From assembly GCA_024362935.1 (NCBI GenBank), contig JANCRA010000172.1, positions 372,001 through 436,000 of the forward strand: a stretch of 64,000 bases of DNA, given 5' to 3'. Both the position numbers and the translations under genes were made by a program. The notes beneath the pieces were generated by a model. The model saw only the letters and a list, made by a program, of their open reading frames with translations. It searched no databases and was not told the origin of the DNA. This DNA comes from Setophaga petechia (taxonomy: Eukaryota > Chordata > Aves > Passeriformes > Parulidae). Positions 25,640-37,442 of this stretch are shown here, piece after piece (positions within the stretch are counted from its first letter, which is position 1; each line of letters starts with the position of its first letter).

Positions 25640-26266
25640 TTTCAAACCGTTTCCCAGGACAACAGCTCTACACTCTTGGATCGTCTAATTTTTAATTTAC
25701 CCTCTCAATACTCTACTTTTTTTCCCCCAGTTTTTGCCTCCTCTCCTGTATGTTACTGCATAAGCTATATGTATTTTTAATACCATACAGCAGAGAACAT
25801 CCACTGAGAGAAAAAGATAATGTAAGAAGATTATTTGCCAATAGGAAAGTTGTGACAGAGACAAAATTAAACTAACTCAGTAGGTGGGTGAATTGGAGCA
25901 ACTTTAAGGTTATGTTCCTTTTCATTGTGATTTGAAATTTTGTTTGGGGGGTGAATTTCCCCCCTTTCACTTGTCTAGTGATTTTAAGTGTATTTTCTAC
26001 CTTCTTCCCCCCTCCCCCTGCCCAAGAACTCTTGTCTATTTACCATTTTTCTGGACTCCAAAGATGTCAGCAAAGAAATCTCAGCATCCCATTCACAAAA
26101 CTCCAGCTCAAATTGGAAAGAAGAAAAGCTGTCTTTAAAAAAAGCAAACTCCAAATATTACTGAGTGAGTGAGATCTTGTGGAGGCAAACTGAGCTTAGA
26201 GTTAACAATACTATGGGTAAAATAACCAGGAAATAAATGCTAACTTTTAAAATATGGGTAGGGGTT

Positions 26267-26350
26267 ATTTTTGTCTGTTTGTTTGTTCATTTTTTTGTTC
26301 CTTTTTTTTTTGTTTGTTTGTTTTTTTCTTTTGTTTGATTTTTTTTGTTC
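26267..26350 (+). repeat. T-rich (GTTT)n-like low-complexity tract
   Basis: Interrupted GTTT and T-run repeats such as TGTTTGTTTGTT alternate with T9-T10 runs. No mobile element is recognised around the tract. Confidence 0.8.
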
Positions 26351-27130
26351 TGCTTTACCTTTAAGGGAATTAAGAAAGGCAGAAATTAAAAATTGGCTGT
26401 GCTGAGATAACAATGGATAATCTCAGATAAGAATATGGATTTTGTTAATATCCAACCAAAAATAATCTTCTAATTTTTATAGTTTACCAAATATTAAAGA
26501 CAATACTGAAAAATTTTTAACGGATAAAATATTTAAGTTTTCTCTGGGAGAGAAGTTGAATTTTCATGACTTTAGGAGATTGCTGGAAATTTATTTTATG
26601 TACACAATAATAACTCATCAACAATAATCTCATCAGATCATCTAGAATCTGAAAGTTCAAAGAAACAGAACTTTCAAAGCCCTTTACACCACTACTTGAA
26701 CTACCCTGTAGAATCCTACTAGTATATCTTGTGTCTAATTCACACCAGGTGTCTTTCTCAAACAGATAATTGAGGTGTTTCTGTGATGATTCTTTGCATC
26801 AATTACTGAACTTCTGAAAAAAATTTCACGAGCAGATTTTTTATCAAATAAATTGTTACGTTAACTGACAGAAATCTGAACATTCATGATTAGTGGTAAT
26901 ATTCTGCCTCTCAATCACCTAATTACATGCCAGTATTTCAATAAGTGTGGAATATAGAACTCACAATTTTAAAATTTCAGTACAAAAGTCAGTTTTTGTT
27001 CGATAACTGAAACTTTAGGGTGGCCTCTGGGTGCAACTAATACAAGATTTTGTACCAATTTTCAATTCTTTTAAAATTTTGCTGTTCACAAGTAGAAAGT
27101 GCCTAAAACATTAGAGGCAGACATAGTGTA

Positions 27131-27193
27131 TAATATCTTAATATATTATATATTAACATATAAGATATAAGATCTTATCTTACATATAAGATA
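27131..27193. repeat. AT-rich palindromic cluster
   Basis: The word ACATATAAGATA occurs at 27156-27167 and 27182-27193. Between them lies the perfect 12-bp palindrome ATAAGATCTTAT. Upstream the sequence is almost entirely A/T (TTAATATATTATATATTAA). Such sequence can extrude cruciforms and often slips, but no gene function is implied. Confidence 0.7.
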
Positions 27194-28148
27194 CTAAGAA
27201 GGCAACTGTAATCCAAATTTCAAATGTTACCTTGGAATTATTATTATTTTTGAATTTTGCATCTGAAATGGACAAAAACCATTTAAAAATAGTCTTCCAT
27301 GAGGCTTGATTTAATACATTGCCAGTGGCCCACATTTTGTGCTGTGTATGGGTTCAGGGTTTTTTTTAGGTGCTAAAGTATCTGAAGCACCTCTCTTGCC
27401 AAAAGCTATTAATAAATGCTTCATTCATGTGGTATGCAGTTATAGTGGAGATATGTAAATGGCAACAGAATAAAGGCATCATCCTCTTTATTTCCCTTGC
27501 AATCCTAATTCTGTTGCCTTCAGCAGAGTCAACTTCTAAGTAACAATGGGAGTAGTGAAAAATTAAGCCTATATATGGCCTTTTACAAGAAATAAAAAGC
27601 CTGAGGAAAAACTCAGCCATGCCAGAAGCAGGGCAAGATTATATTATAATGGCAAACTCACCATTTCAGCATAATGGCCACTTCTTTTTTGTATCAGTTT
27701 TCCTCTCCAGTTTTGTGTCTTGAGAAAGTAAAACTGCAAGGAATAATTTTTAATAATTTTAAAATCAACCTGTTAGTTCCAATTGGTGGACTTACCCTGT
27801 GAGATTTTTTTTATTAAAAACAAAACAAAAAAACCCCCTAGAATTGACTGAAAGGGTGAAGATACGAACTTCAAAAATTAAAAATTAAGCCCTTGAATCA
27901 TAAAACTATTTTTCACATTTCACAAGTCATATCTTGGGTGCTTCCAAAAAAGCCTTCATATAGCGTATGCGTAGCATATGTAATGGGCATGATCTTGTAT
28001 TTTGCAAGCATAAAGGTTATATGAAAAATTTAAGTCCAAAATTATTTTTCAAAGGCTGCAAAGATTAAAGATCATTTTACCTACACAGCTGCCATCTCAT
28101 TTAAATTTGGATCGAATCTTCAGTAATTATGAACACATATACATGTGT

Positions 28149-28162
28149 ACACACACACACAC
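28149..28162 (+). repeat. Short (AC)n microsatellite
   Basis: About seven AC units following a CATATACATGTGT segment. Confidence 0.75.
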
Positions 28163-29028
28163 TGCAGTTATGTATTATTCTAGATTGAATAAAGATCCTG
28201 TATAAATGAAATCTCTGTGCATTTCTGTGAGAAGCAACAGAACTAAACAGAAGATCCATTAGGATGCATTGTTCCAGATTTCAGAGTGCGTATTAAATAT
28301 TGACAAATACTTTTCTTCCCAAGAGGAAGAAAAAGTCAAGTTAATTCAGTTTTGAACATTTATTTCAGAAAACATTATAGATTTCTCTACTAAGATATTA
28401 ACCCACTTTTGCTATTCATAAGATGACCTTCAATTGAACTGTGAAAAGAAAACAGCAGGAATGTTTCCTGAAAAAGTTTAGTGAGGATATAAGAGATTAA
28501 TGAACATATTTGTGTTGGACACTCTCCCCTGTATAGCATAATCAGAGTGATAGAGTCACATTATTTATTGGTTTTTTTTCAGATCATTTGCAATGTTAAT
28601 TTATATGAGTTTGATATCGCTTTTGTCTTCTAGTTGTGTGTTATTCTGAGAAATCCCTGGGGAAGGAAAGGATTTATATGCTTTGTGTACACGTTCTGCA
28701 GACTAAGCACTCTGGCATAATTATTTTTGGCATTCACTAACTGATTAAAACATCCAATTTAACTCATGATCAGTAAGATTAAACCTTTTTAATATACCTC
28801 AAAAGTAAATTATCATTTGCTACTCAAATATCCCTTTCTGCACATGTCCCTAATAAAACTGTTATTTTATTTTGTTAATGTACCTTTTAACGAGGATTCC
28901 CTTTTATATCTTACTCTGGGCAAAACTGCCTTTTCTTTTTCAGAGAAGAAGGAAAAAAGATGAGCTGGAAGCTGACTATGCTACTACATATCTTTCTAAT
29001 GTCATACCTCTTAGATGTTACCTCTTTT

Positions 29029-29042
29029 GTGTGTGTGTGTGT
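29029..29042 (+). repeat. Short (GT)n microsatellite
   Basis: Seven perfect GT units. It falls inside a 109-codon open frame (28872-29201) for which there is no other coding evidence. Confidence 0.8.
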
Positions 29043-32000
29043 TCTGTACAGACTCGGCTGTTAAAGAAGACACATCCTTGTTTTGTGTTTGTGTTGATGT
29101 ACAGACAAATGTACAAACAGCTGTTAAGAGGAAATAATATTTTGAAAAATAATTTGCATGACTCAGAAGAATATTATGCAGGGTCTTATTTAATTTCTTA
29201 ATAGTTTTTTTTTAGGATAAGTTGCATTTTAATTTTGCTAGAAAGCTATTTGAAAGCATGTCCTAAATATGCCTTAGCATTGAAACTTGAAGGGAAGAAA
29301 AATTATCTCTCGGAGAGAATGAGCCCTACATGAGGAAGGAAACACTTTTTGCAGAGCCCAAAACAGCATGAGCACCCAGAAAGTTATTGCTGGAAATAAA
29401 ATTCCACAATGCTTTTGATCAACACAAATAGTGTTCTCTGCATACCTAGGACCAACATGGAAGTCTAAGACATCATAAATATAAGGCAAAGTGGTGAGTG
29501 TAGGTTTTGCAGAGTGTTAGTCACCTAGATTTTGTTCAATTAGCTCAGAATGATGTATGTGAGATTAAAGAGGCCTTGTTTTAGAAAAATTGGATCAACT
29601 TGGCTTTCTTATGTAAGTGATGCCACTTATGTGATGCCACCAATCCAAGCTTTTATCAGTTCCCTGAAAGAATTACATCTGACCTGCATGAAATATACTT
29701 TTGTGATGAGCACTCTTAATGTTTCAAAACAGAGGCAGAAGTTGGGCAACAGTTCAGAAAATGTTCAGTATGAAATAAGCCAGTGTAAAATCAAACACTG
29801 ACTTTCAGAATAAGTACATGTTTTCCTTATTTGTCTTTCCACAGAGAAAAGGGTTGTCATAGAAGCAAGCTACTATCAGAGTTTAGAAACTTGAAAATAT
29901 AACTCTTTGTGTCTAATAAAACCAAAGAAAACAACTTCTGAGAAGGCAGCTCCAGGCAGCTCTCTGTGCCCAGCCAAGTTCATTAGCAGGCTGCACTCTC
30001 AGCAGTGATGCAATATGCCATTACCCTCTGCTTTAACTGATTTATTTTAAGCACAGGAAGAAAAGTCAAGATTGGACACAGAAGGAAACAATTGTTTTTG
30101 GCCTTTTGTGGTGGAGTTTACATGTAGAAGTGCCTTGTAGCCTAGTTGCTGAAGGGAAAACAAGTACAAATATCTATGCCTTGGCTGCTAGGGTCTGATT
30201 ATAAGCACTGTGCTAGAGAATTCATGGATTATTCATGTGTAATTACAGATAGCTATTGTGCTCTTTTAAATCATCCCTATAGCCCATTATGGCCCATAAC
30301 AACTGAAATAGCAATTGTCATAGTAAGGTTTGGGCTCTGTCATAGAGTGTAGGCTCTAATCAATAATGATGAATTGCAAAATTTAGCATCAAGCCAGAGA
30401 AAGTCTAGTTGCCTCTTGCCATAAATCTGTGCAAATATCAAGTTGCACAGCTGCTGTATCTGGAAATCTAAAAGGCAACACTCTCCCGCCACCCCCTACG
30501 CATGCACCTCTATAAAAGTTGAAAAAGGAGAAATGTGCAATATGTCCATTCTAATAATCCACATGCTGTTAAGTCACTTTTCTATTTATTCAAAGCAGGG
30601 TGAACCCTAGGTTGTTTTCAAGGTCAATTCCAGGTGAAAGGGGGGTCATCTGGAGGCCACCTCGACTCCCATGCAGGTCAATAACATCTCCTTGCTGCCC
30701 CAGAAGACAAGCTGCTCACACCCAATCAACCCACAAACGCTCCTGTGCGCCCAGCGTAATGAACAGTGAATAAATGTAGCCTATCATCACAAAACATGTT
30801 TTTTAAGTACCTTCCCTTTTCATGTAAAACCTCTAGCTGTCAAATTCTACATTCACTCATCCAGTAGTGAGTAGCAAAAGTGAGAAATCAGGCTCTCATT
30901 GGGGTTGGTAAAAGGTCATTGCTGACAGACACGGAGGTTAAACTGCCGAGTTAAAATACTGTTCATTACCCACTGCAGCTTTTTGCTAACTACACTTCTT
31001 TGTGTTACAGTCAAGCAGTACATCAATATGCTCCTCCTCCTAATAATTCTTAACAATTGTTGAATTGTACAGGAGGGGGAAAAAGGAGGATTGATCTTTT
31101 ATACATTTTTTAATCTCTTTTCCATGTCAAATACTTTTACATCTTTATCAACTTGGTTTTAAATACTCTGCTTACAGGCTATGCTGTCTGCTTGAACAGT
31201 TATCATTATAGGTACAATTCCTGAAGGCAGAGATGGCCTGTTCATATGAAACCCCAAAGATCTGGGGCTGTTCAAGCAATGGTTTCTTTTCTCTTACCCT
31301 TTTATTAATTGCCCTTAGAATAGTGACATCTGTATAATGACAAACTAGAAATTTTGCGTCACAATTGTGTCATATTAAAAGAGGTTTGGATATAAGAAGT
31401 GCTCCTCCCCCAGAAGAAGCAAATTGGTTAAAACCAGACCTAGCATACTAAATTGATATTTAGCTGGAATAAAATGCCTGTGTTCTGTTCGTGCTGAGTA
31501 GGATGGATCTTCATCAAATGCCATCCTTGGTGTAGATCTCAAGACACTCCCTAATCTAATATTTTATTAAGAAATTATTAATATCTGCATTTTCCACCAT
31601 AAAAAAAAATTAATATATCCAAAAGATATTTAGAGTACAAGGAATCATTCGAGTTCAAATGGGAACACAGTGAAGGTTTCATTTGTACAGAAGGCAATGA
31701 TTGGGTGGGAATTCTTAACAGTAAGGACCAATTTCCCAAAAGGAAATTCCATTCTTTGATTAATTAATAAGTAGATGTGATTCCCTTTATTGAAATGCAA
31801 AGATTTTGTATTCAAAAATAACCATCTTCTAAAAAATATCCTTACAAAGCAATAGAAAAATTATCTCTAATCATGAATAAAGTAAACGTTTATTTATGTG
31901 GACATTATAACAATAGTTTTGACTCAAAAAATTACCATTATCTATTTAAATCTCAAAAAAAATGCATTCAGAGATATCTGCAGGAAAATGTATCTTTTTT

Positions 32001-32357
32001 TTCTTTCTCTATGCTTTTTCTCTCAGTGGGACTGAAAATAAAATGTTATGACTTAAATCACAAGAGGCTAACATTATTTTTAGCAACAAGGGCTGCATAA
32101 TTTCAAGACTGTGAGTGAGTGGCTGACTTTAACTAAAATGTTTCAGTTCTGTGCGTATATAGGTACATAAATAATTCAGAATTAATCCCTGCAGAGGGGA
32201 CAATGGGAATCGTAAATTATCCATGTGCCGTCCTCAGCGTTAGAGGCAATGAACCTATAGTAACAAACTATGAGTGTTACTCATTACATACATTTCACAG
32301 ACACCTTAACCTTTTGAATATTAATTTCCCTCTGCAGCTTGTAGCTAGATGGCATAA

Positions 32358-32603
32358 TTCCCTTCCCTTCCCTTCCCTTCCCTTCCCTTCCCTTCCCTTC
32401 CCTTCCCTTCCCTTCCCTTCCCTTCCCTTCCCTTCCCTTCCCTTCCCTTCCCTTCCCTTCCCTTCCCTTCCCTTCCCTTCCCTTCCCTTCCCTTCCCTTC
32501 CCTTCCCTTCCCTTCCCTTCCCTTCCCTTCCCTTCCCTTCCCTTCCCTTCCCTTCCCTTCCCTTCCCTTCCCTTCCCTTCCCTTCCCTTCCCTTCCCTTC
32601 CCT
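32358..32603 (+). repeat. Perfect (TTCCC)n pentanucleotide array, about 49 units
   Basis: The array is 246 bp of uninterrupted TTCCC repeat, all pyrimidine on the plus strand and all purine on the minus strand. Mirror-symmetric polypyrimidine/polypurine DNA of this kind can adopt triplex (H-DNA) structures, and its length is prone to change between individuals. A repeat unit of five bases with no stop in any register keeps frames open on both strands. Apparent proteins of FPSLP repeats (plus strand) and REGKG repeats (minus strand) result from this and are not genes. Confidence 0.97.
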
Positions 32604-32714
32604 GAACTTCCCTTCCCTTCCCTGAACTTCCCTTCCCCTCCCCTTCCCCTAATTCCCCTTCCTGTTCCCCAAATTCCCCTTCCCCTTCGTTCTTTCTCTC
32701 TCTCCCTCCCTCTG
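32604..32714 (+). repeat. Degenerate tail of the (TTCCC)n array
   Basis: After the pure array the repeat is interrupted twice by an identical GAAC variant (at 32604 and 32624, exactly four units apart). It then decays into CCCCTTCCCCTAATT-type sequence and finally CTCTCTCTCCCTCCCTC. Decay is one-sided: the 5' edge of the array at 32358 is abrupt. Confidence 0.9.
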
Positions 32715-33713
32715 GCATTTCTTGAACAACATATCAGTAAAACTTTTGAGGGGTTGTGATTACTGAAGGAATATTGATTATTTTCCCAACTAAATATTTA
32801 CCAGAGAACATTTTTTTAAAAATTATATTATTGTTTCAGCAAAATTGCATGCAGCCTTTCTGTACTCAGAGCTTAGATATGCATAGAATAAATGGCCTAG
32901 CTCTTTGATGCAGTCTGATGCAAGTAAATCCTGAGTCATGGCTACTTTTAAACACTAGCAGTATTTTGGAACCCTTATCTTAAGTGGCAAATATTTTTAT
33001 GATATCTAAGGTTTTCAAGTTTCCCATCAGAATGGTGGAAAGTTTATTTCATCAAAATTCAAGAGACATCACACTAATGTAGCTTTCAACCTAACATTTT
33101 TTGTCTGACAGGATGTTTTGGTTTTTTTCTGTTTGGTTGGTTTTTTATACTCTGAATATGGCATAGAAGAATATTTTCCCCCTAAAAACTGGATTCAGAA
33201 CGAAATATTAAGTAACTCACCACAAAAAAACCTGCTTCTTGGTCAAAGTCAGGAAACAAATTATACTGACACTTGCACATTTTATGTTTAGCTGAAATTA
33301 TATCCTGGCTGTTCTGTAAATCCCAACTTCTCTAAGGGAACTCTACTGGGGCTTTTCGTAAGAGGGTTTAGAGGATCAATATCCATTTGGTAAGCTCATG
33401 ATGCTATTTCTGTTAAAAAGTGGAACAGAACAATACTGTCAGGATGTTAATCCCCTGATTTCAAGGGGACTTTATTCACATGAATAAGAACTTCGAGTTC
33501 AGGCTAAGGTCTGTTAGATGAATATTATGTATTTCTTACTGTCTATGTGTATTCATACATTTTTCTGTAAACTTCTACAGCTGCTTTGACAGAAACAGAA
33601 ATGCTGGGCTAAGTAGATGCTTGGTCAAACTCAATAATAGGTAATAATAACAATTTTTTTTGCAGGTGCATCCCGAGAAGTGATTTGCTGTAAGTTAAAG
33701 TTATCTCCATGTG
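32715..33713. other. AT-rich non-coding DNA, no gene seen
   Basis: About 1 kb between the pentanucleotide array and the next LTR. No feature was recognised. Confidence 0.7.
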
Positions 33714-34301
33714 TGTACTGGTTTTGGAGGGGGTAGAGTTAATTGTCTTCATAGTGCTTGTGTTAGGCTCTGTTTTGGCTTTCTCCTGAACACAGAATTA
33801 ATAATATAGAGTTATTTGTTATTTCTGAGCAGAGCTTACACAGACCCAAGGCCTTTTCTGTTGTTCATACTGCCACACTGGCTAGGAAGCTGGGGGAGCA
33901 GGGGACATTGTAGGGAGGCATAGCTGGGACAGGTGGCCCAAATTGATCAGACGGATATTCCAGACCATATGACATCATGGTCAGAATGTAAAATGGGGGA
34001 AAGAAAGAGGATAGGGGGACACTTGGAGTGGTGACATTTGTCTTCCCAAGTATCCATTCTACTTGATGGAGCCCTACTCTCCTGGAGATGGCTGAACACC
34101 TGCCTGCCATTGGAAGGAGTGAATTAGTTCCTTGCTTTGCTTTGTTTGTGTTTGTGGCTTTTGCTATTAAACCATCTTCATCTCAGCCTATGATTTTTCT
34201 AGCTGTTACCTTTTCCATTCTCTTACTGATCCTGTTGGTGTGGGAATGGGTGAGTGGCTGCATAGGGCTTGGTTGTTGCCTGGTCTTTAACTACCTCATA
34301 C
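33714..34301 (+). mobile_element. Old ERVL-type avian solo LTR
   Basis: The start TGTACTGGTTTTGG, then AGAGTTAATTGTCTTCATAG, GAGCAGAGCTTACACAGACC, GATATTCCAGACCATATGAC, TTTGTCTTCCCAAGTATCC and CTGGAGATGGCTGAACACCT are in the order expected, from memory, for a very widespread avian ERVL-type LTR. TATTAAACCATCTTCATCTC near 34166 corresponds to its polyadenylation region. The length of about 590 bp fits a full LTR. Substitutions are numerous and the 3' tip (CTACCTCATA) has lost the canonical ending, so the insertion is old. I found no target-site duplication and no internal retroviral sequence. Open frames at 33865-34110 (minus) and 34088-34372 (plus) lie in it by chance. Confidence 0.85.
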
Positions 34302-37300
34302 ATGCACTAGACATTCCAGTACACAAGAGTATATTTGTGCTTAGCAAGGAGGACCATTTTAAACTGATTTAGCTTTTTAAATTTTTTGAGCATGAACAAT
34401 TCAGATGCCAAGTTTCATGATGGCAGAACACGATTTAAAGTGGCACCTTGTCACCCTGTGAAATTCCACTGAAATATACCAATTTATTGTATTTATTGGA
34501 ATAAAAACGTCTTTACTCCATGTCCAGAAAACTATGTCAGAGAATACACTAAATCAGAAATCATGCTAACAAAAAAATTAAGTACATTTTCAGGCAGAAA
34601 AAAAGAGTATAAAGTACTAAAAGAACCAAGGTTGTGTTGCTATGTTAAGAAGAAGTGGAAAAAAAATATGTATAGAATTTATATAAGATGAAATTGCGAT
34701 AATTGCGTGCTAAACAAATAAATCATGTTAACCCATTTGACTGAGAGTTAGCTGGTTTCTCTTAGAGAAAGAATCCTCATAAACCACAGCCCAATTATTT
34801 AATTTCCCTTACTAATTATGGGAAGTACTCATTTCTTGACCTCAAGCACTAGATGATGTATCTCTGAAGAGCAATGCCAGATTTATTGTAATCTATGACT
34901 GTCTTTATTTAATGAGAATAAAAATAAATACTTCAGTCTAGACTGGTACATTCTCTTATATATTACAATTCAAAGCATTTTCTTATGTGAGGTAGTTGCA
35001 AAGATTGCGGTATTAAAAAAATGTAACAAAGCCCAGGTACAGCTAAAGAAAAAATTTTTCGCTAGCTCCAACAATTATTTTCTATGGCCCACCATTACCT
35101 GGTTTAATCAAAACATGGAGATGTTATCTGCCATAATTCATTCAAATACAATTCCATATAATCTTAGATCATCCTGTAAATGCATGTAGTTCATCTGGTT
35201 TCATGTACATTCAATGAATATCCTGAATTAGTGGGTAGGAGGTGCCTAAAAGGAGATGGACAATATCAAGGAGAAGTTAAAGAACTGACACACATAAAGT
35301 ACATTGGATTCTGCAGTGGGGTTCAGACGGTTGTTTTCCTTCTTGAAGAAAGGAATAACCAATACAAAAATTTCTCTCTGATAGTAGAAAAAGCAGCTCT
35401 TGGAAGATATTCTATGTCTACATTTTACTTTGAGCAATGCATGAGAGGAGGGATTCATCTTCTAGCACATATTTCTGCACCAGGACTGTTTGCACTTGTG
35501 TTTTTGCAATCACCAGAGAAAATAATTTCTGTGGCACAAAAGACAATCTCAAATCACACATCTAAACTGCATTGATTGGGTAATGTCCTATACGTGCCTG
35601 ATCACTTAATTTCTTTCCACTGCTGTAAAAGGAGCCTGGACACAGCTGTCTAGAGCTGTAGACAGGAGAAGTTATGGGAGACAAATCCCACACAAACTAT
35701 CCCAGTCCAGCCCAAAATATTTACTTGGAGCAAATATTACTCTCTTTCACCATCAAATGTGAAACAGGTAAAAATAATAGGAAATGGCTTAGTATATAAA
35801 GCGTAAAAATCTCTTATTCTTTATGTAAAAGTAGTAACCCAGTCCAAAACAATTCTGGACTGACAGTCTGCAAACTTTTCATATAATTTACCAGACAGTT
35901 TGCAAGCTCTTTTAATAGCACTTCTTGTCAAACTGTTTTTCTACAGTGTTTTAATCAACTGTTCATTCTGCTCTCATAACTTTTCTTCCAAGGTTTTATC
36001 CTACTATATAGCAAATTGAGAGGATTGTCTGGGGGTTATATTACAACAGTGCACTTAAAAACCATTATCATAAACACAGCCACATTTTTTCTGAGATGTT
36101 TTATCGTCAGGTCAGATATAAATACAGCTGTAGTGATTTTTTAAAAAATAAAAAAAACCTGACATATTCCATCAAGAACATAGACTTTCCAAGTAAACTT
36201 TTAATTATTATCAACATTTTCTTGTGAAAAATCCATGGACAATATTTGAGCCTCTGCCTAGGAGAATCTGACCCGATCATTCACTTGCAGATGCTAGTCT
36301 GTATTAAACCCTAGTTTGTAGATAGAGTTGGAAAAACCTGTCAAACCATAAATTGGATGAATGGTAGGACTATTCATTATCATTCATGAATATCTGATTT
36401 CAGAAATATCAGATGATAACTGAGTATTTGTCCTAGCAGTAGCATGCCCAGTAGGAGCATGAAATGAGGTGGGAAAGAGAACAGAAGGGAAGGGGAAGTG
36501 ATCAAAATATGTCCTCATGTGTAACTGTGTTTTTTTTCTCTACCAAAGAAGACTGATCAATTAATAGAAATATGATATTTAGGTTTGGTTGGAAAAATAT
36601 AATAATTACTTGTAGAAGTATAACTTACGTTATTTTTGAGAAAAATAAAGGTTACAATAATACTGGCCATGATTATTGCCGATGTATCTACTGAGATTTT
36701 CTACTTGTTGCAACAGCATATTGTCGTAATAACATACTACATTGGCAAATTTCACCTGACTTCATTAGCATACCTTTATCTAAGTCTGCCCACATCTGAG
36801 AGCATTAGAGTACATAGTTACTCTAGCACATAGTACATAGCATTAACTGGAATGTCACAGGCACTGTTTCGTACCATCTTGAACTTTGCACAGCTCACTT
36901 CACAAGAGAGAAGGTATGGGAAGTGTTGGATATTAATAGTGATCATACTTAAAAGTATAATGCTAGGACACAACAATAATTATATTATATGGGCATGCCC
37001 TGTCTTTTGAACCTGAGATAGTTTAGTATTCTCTTTTTCATAAATTATTTTTGCTTTTTTACCACGCAGTGAACACTACAAAAGCATTATGGTAAAACCT
37101 GTGAGATAGTCAAGAAAGTATCTGTGTAGAAAAAAACCTGTCCTGTGATGGCAGAACATCTATTCATATTTCCCACCTTTGATAAATTAATTCAAAGACC
37201 ACAGCCATACACACTGCATTGTTTTTAATACACTGAATGTCCACTTATTCTCTAATCTGTCCTGGCATGCAAAAGGGAAACTAAAAAAATCTCAAAATCC

Positions 37301-37415
37301 CCTCTTCAATTACTTTTGGAAAAGAGAAAACCAAGTAATACTAGAAAATATAATCTTGAAATTGAACCTTGGACAATAATGTAGGTCAGATTAGGATTAA
37401 CATCAATTTTTATTA

Positions 37416-37442
37416 ATATTGGATATGCTCTATATCCAATAT
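37416..37442. repeat. 11-bp inverted repeat with 5-nt loop
   Basis: ATATTGGATAT, a GCTCT loop, then ATATCCAATAT form a perfect foldback within an AT-rich region rich in ATAT words. Confidence 0.85.

Larger units (their letters stand above)
23490..32357. other. AT-rich non-coding DNA, no gene seen
   Basis: About 8.9 kb without a supportable gene. It contains a perfect inverted repeat (24080-24126), pyrimidine-rich and T/G-rich low-complexity tracts (about 25560-25650 and 26267-26350), short CA and GT runs (28149-28162, 29029-29042) and an AT-rich palindromic cluster (27131-27193). A moderately GC-rich single-copy block lies at about 30480-30780. The open frame of 141 codons at 25355-25780 lies across the pyrimidine-rich tract and encodes a Phe/Ser/Leu-rich sequence expected from that composition. 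Confidence 0.65.

Noticed and set aside
25355..25780. 141-codon open frame rich in Phe, Ser and Leu, resembling a membrane protein
   Set aside because: It coincides with a pyrimidine-rich low-complexity tract, which produces Phe/Ser/Leu codons automatically. There is no recognisable family.
32203..32718. Long repetitive open frames on both strands (FPSLP repeats at 32203-32625 plus, REGKG repeats at 32284-32718 minus)
   Set aside because: They are direct translations of the TTCCC pentanucleotide array, which has no stop codon in any register. The unit structure of the DNA fully explains the proteins.
33714..34301. CATG words at both ends as a target-site duplication
   Set aside because: The match is only four bases and does not line up with the expected LTR termini, so it was not called.
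35180..35575. 131-codon open frame
   Set aside because: No recognisable domain, an opposing frame over much of its length, and the same base composition as the flanks.
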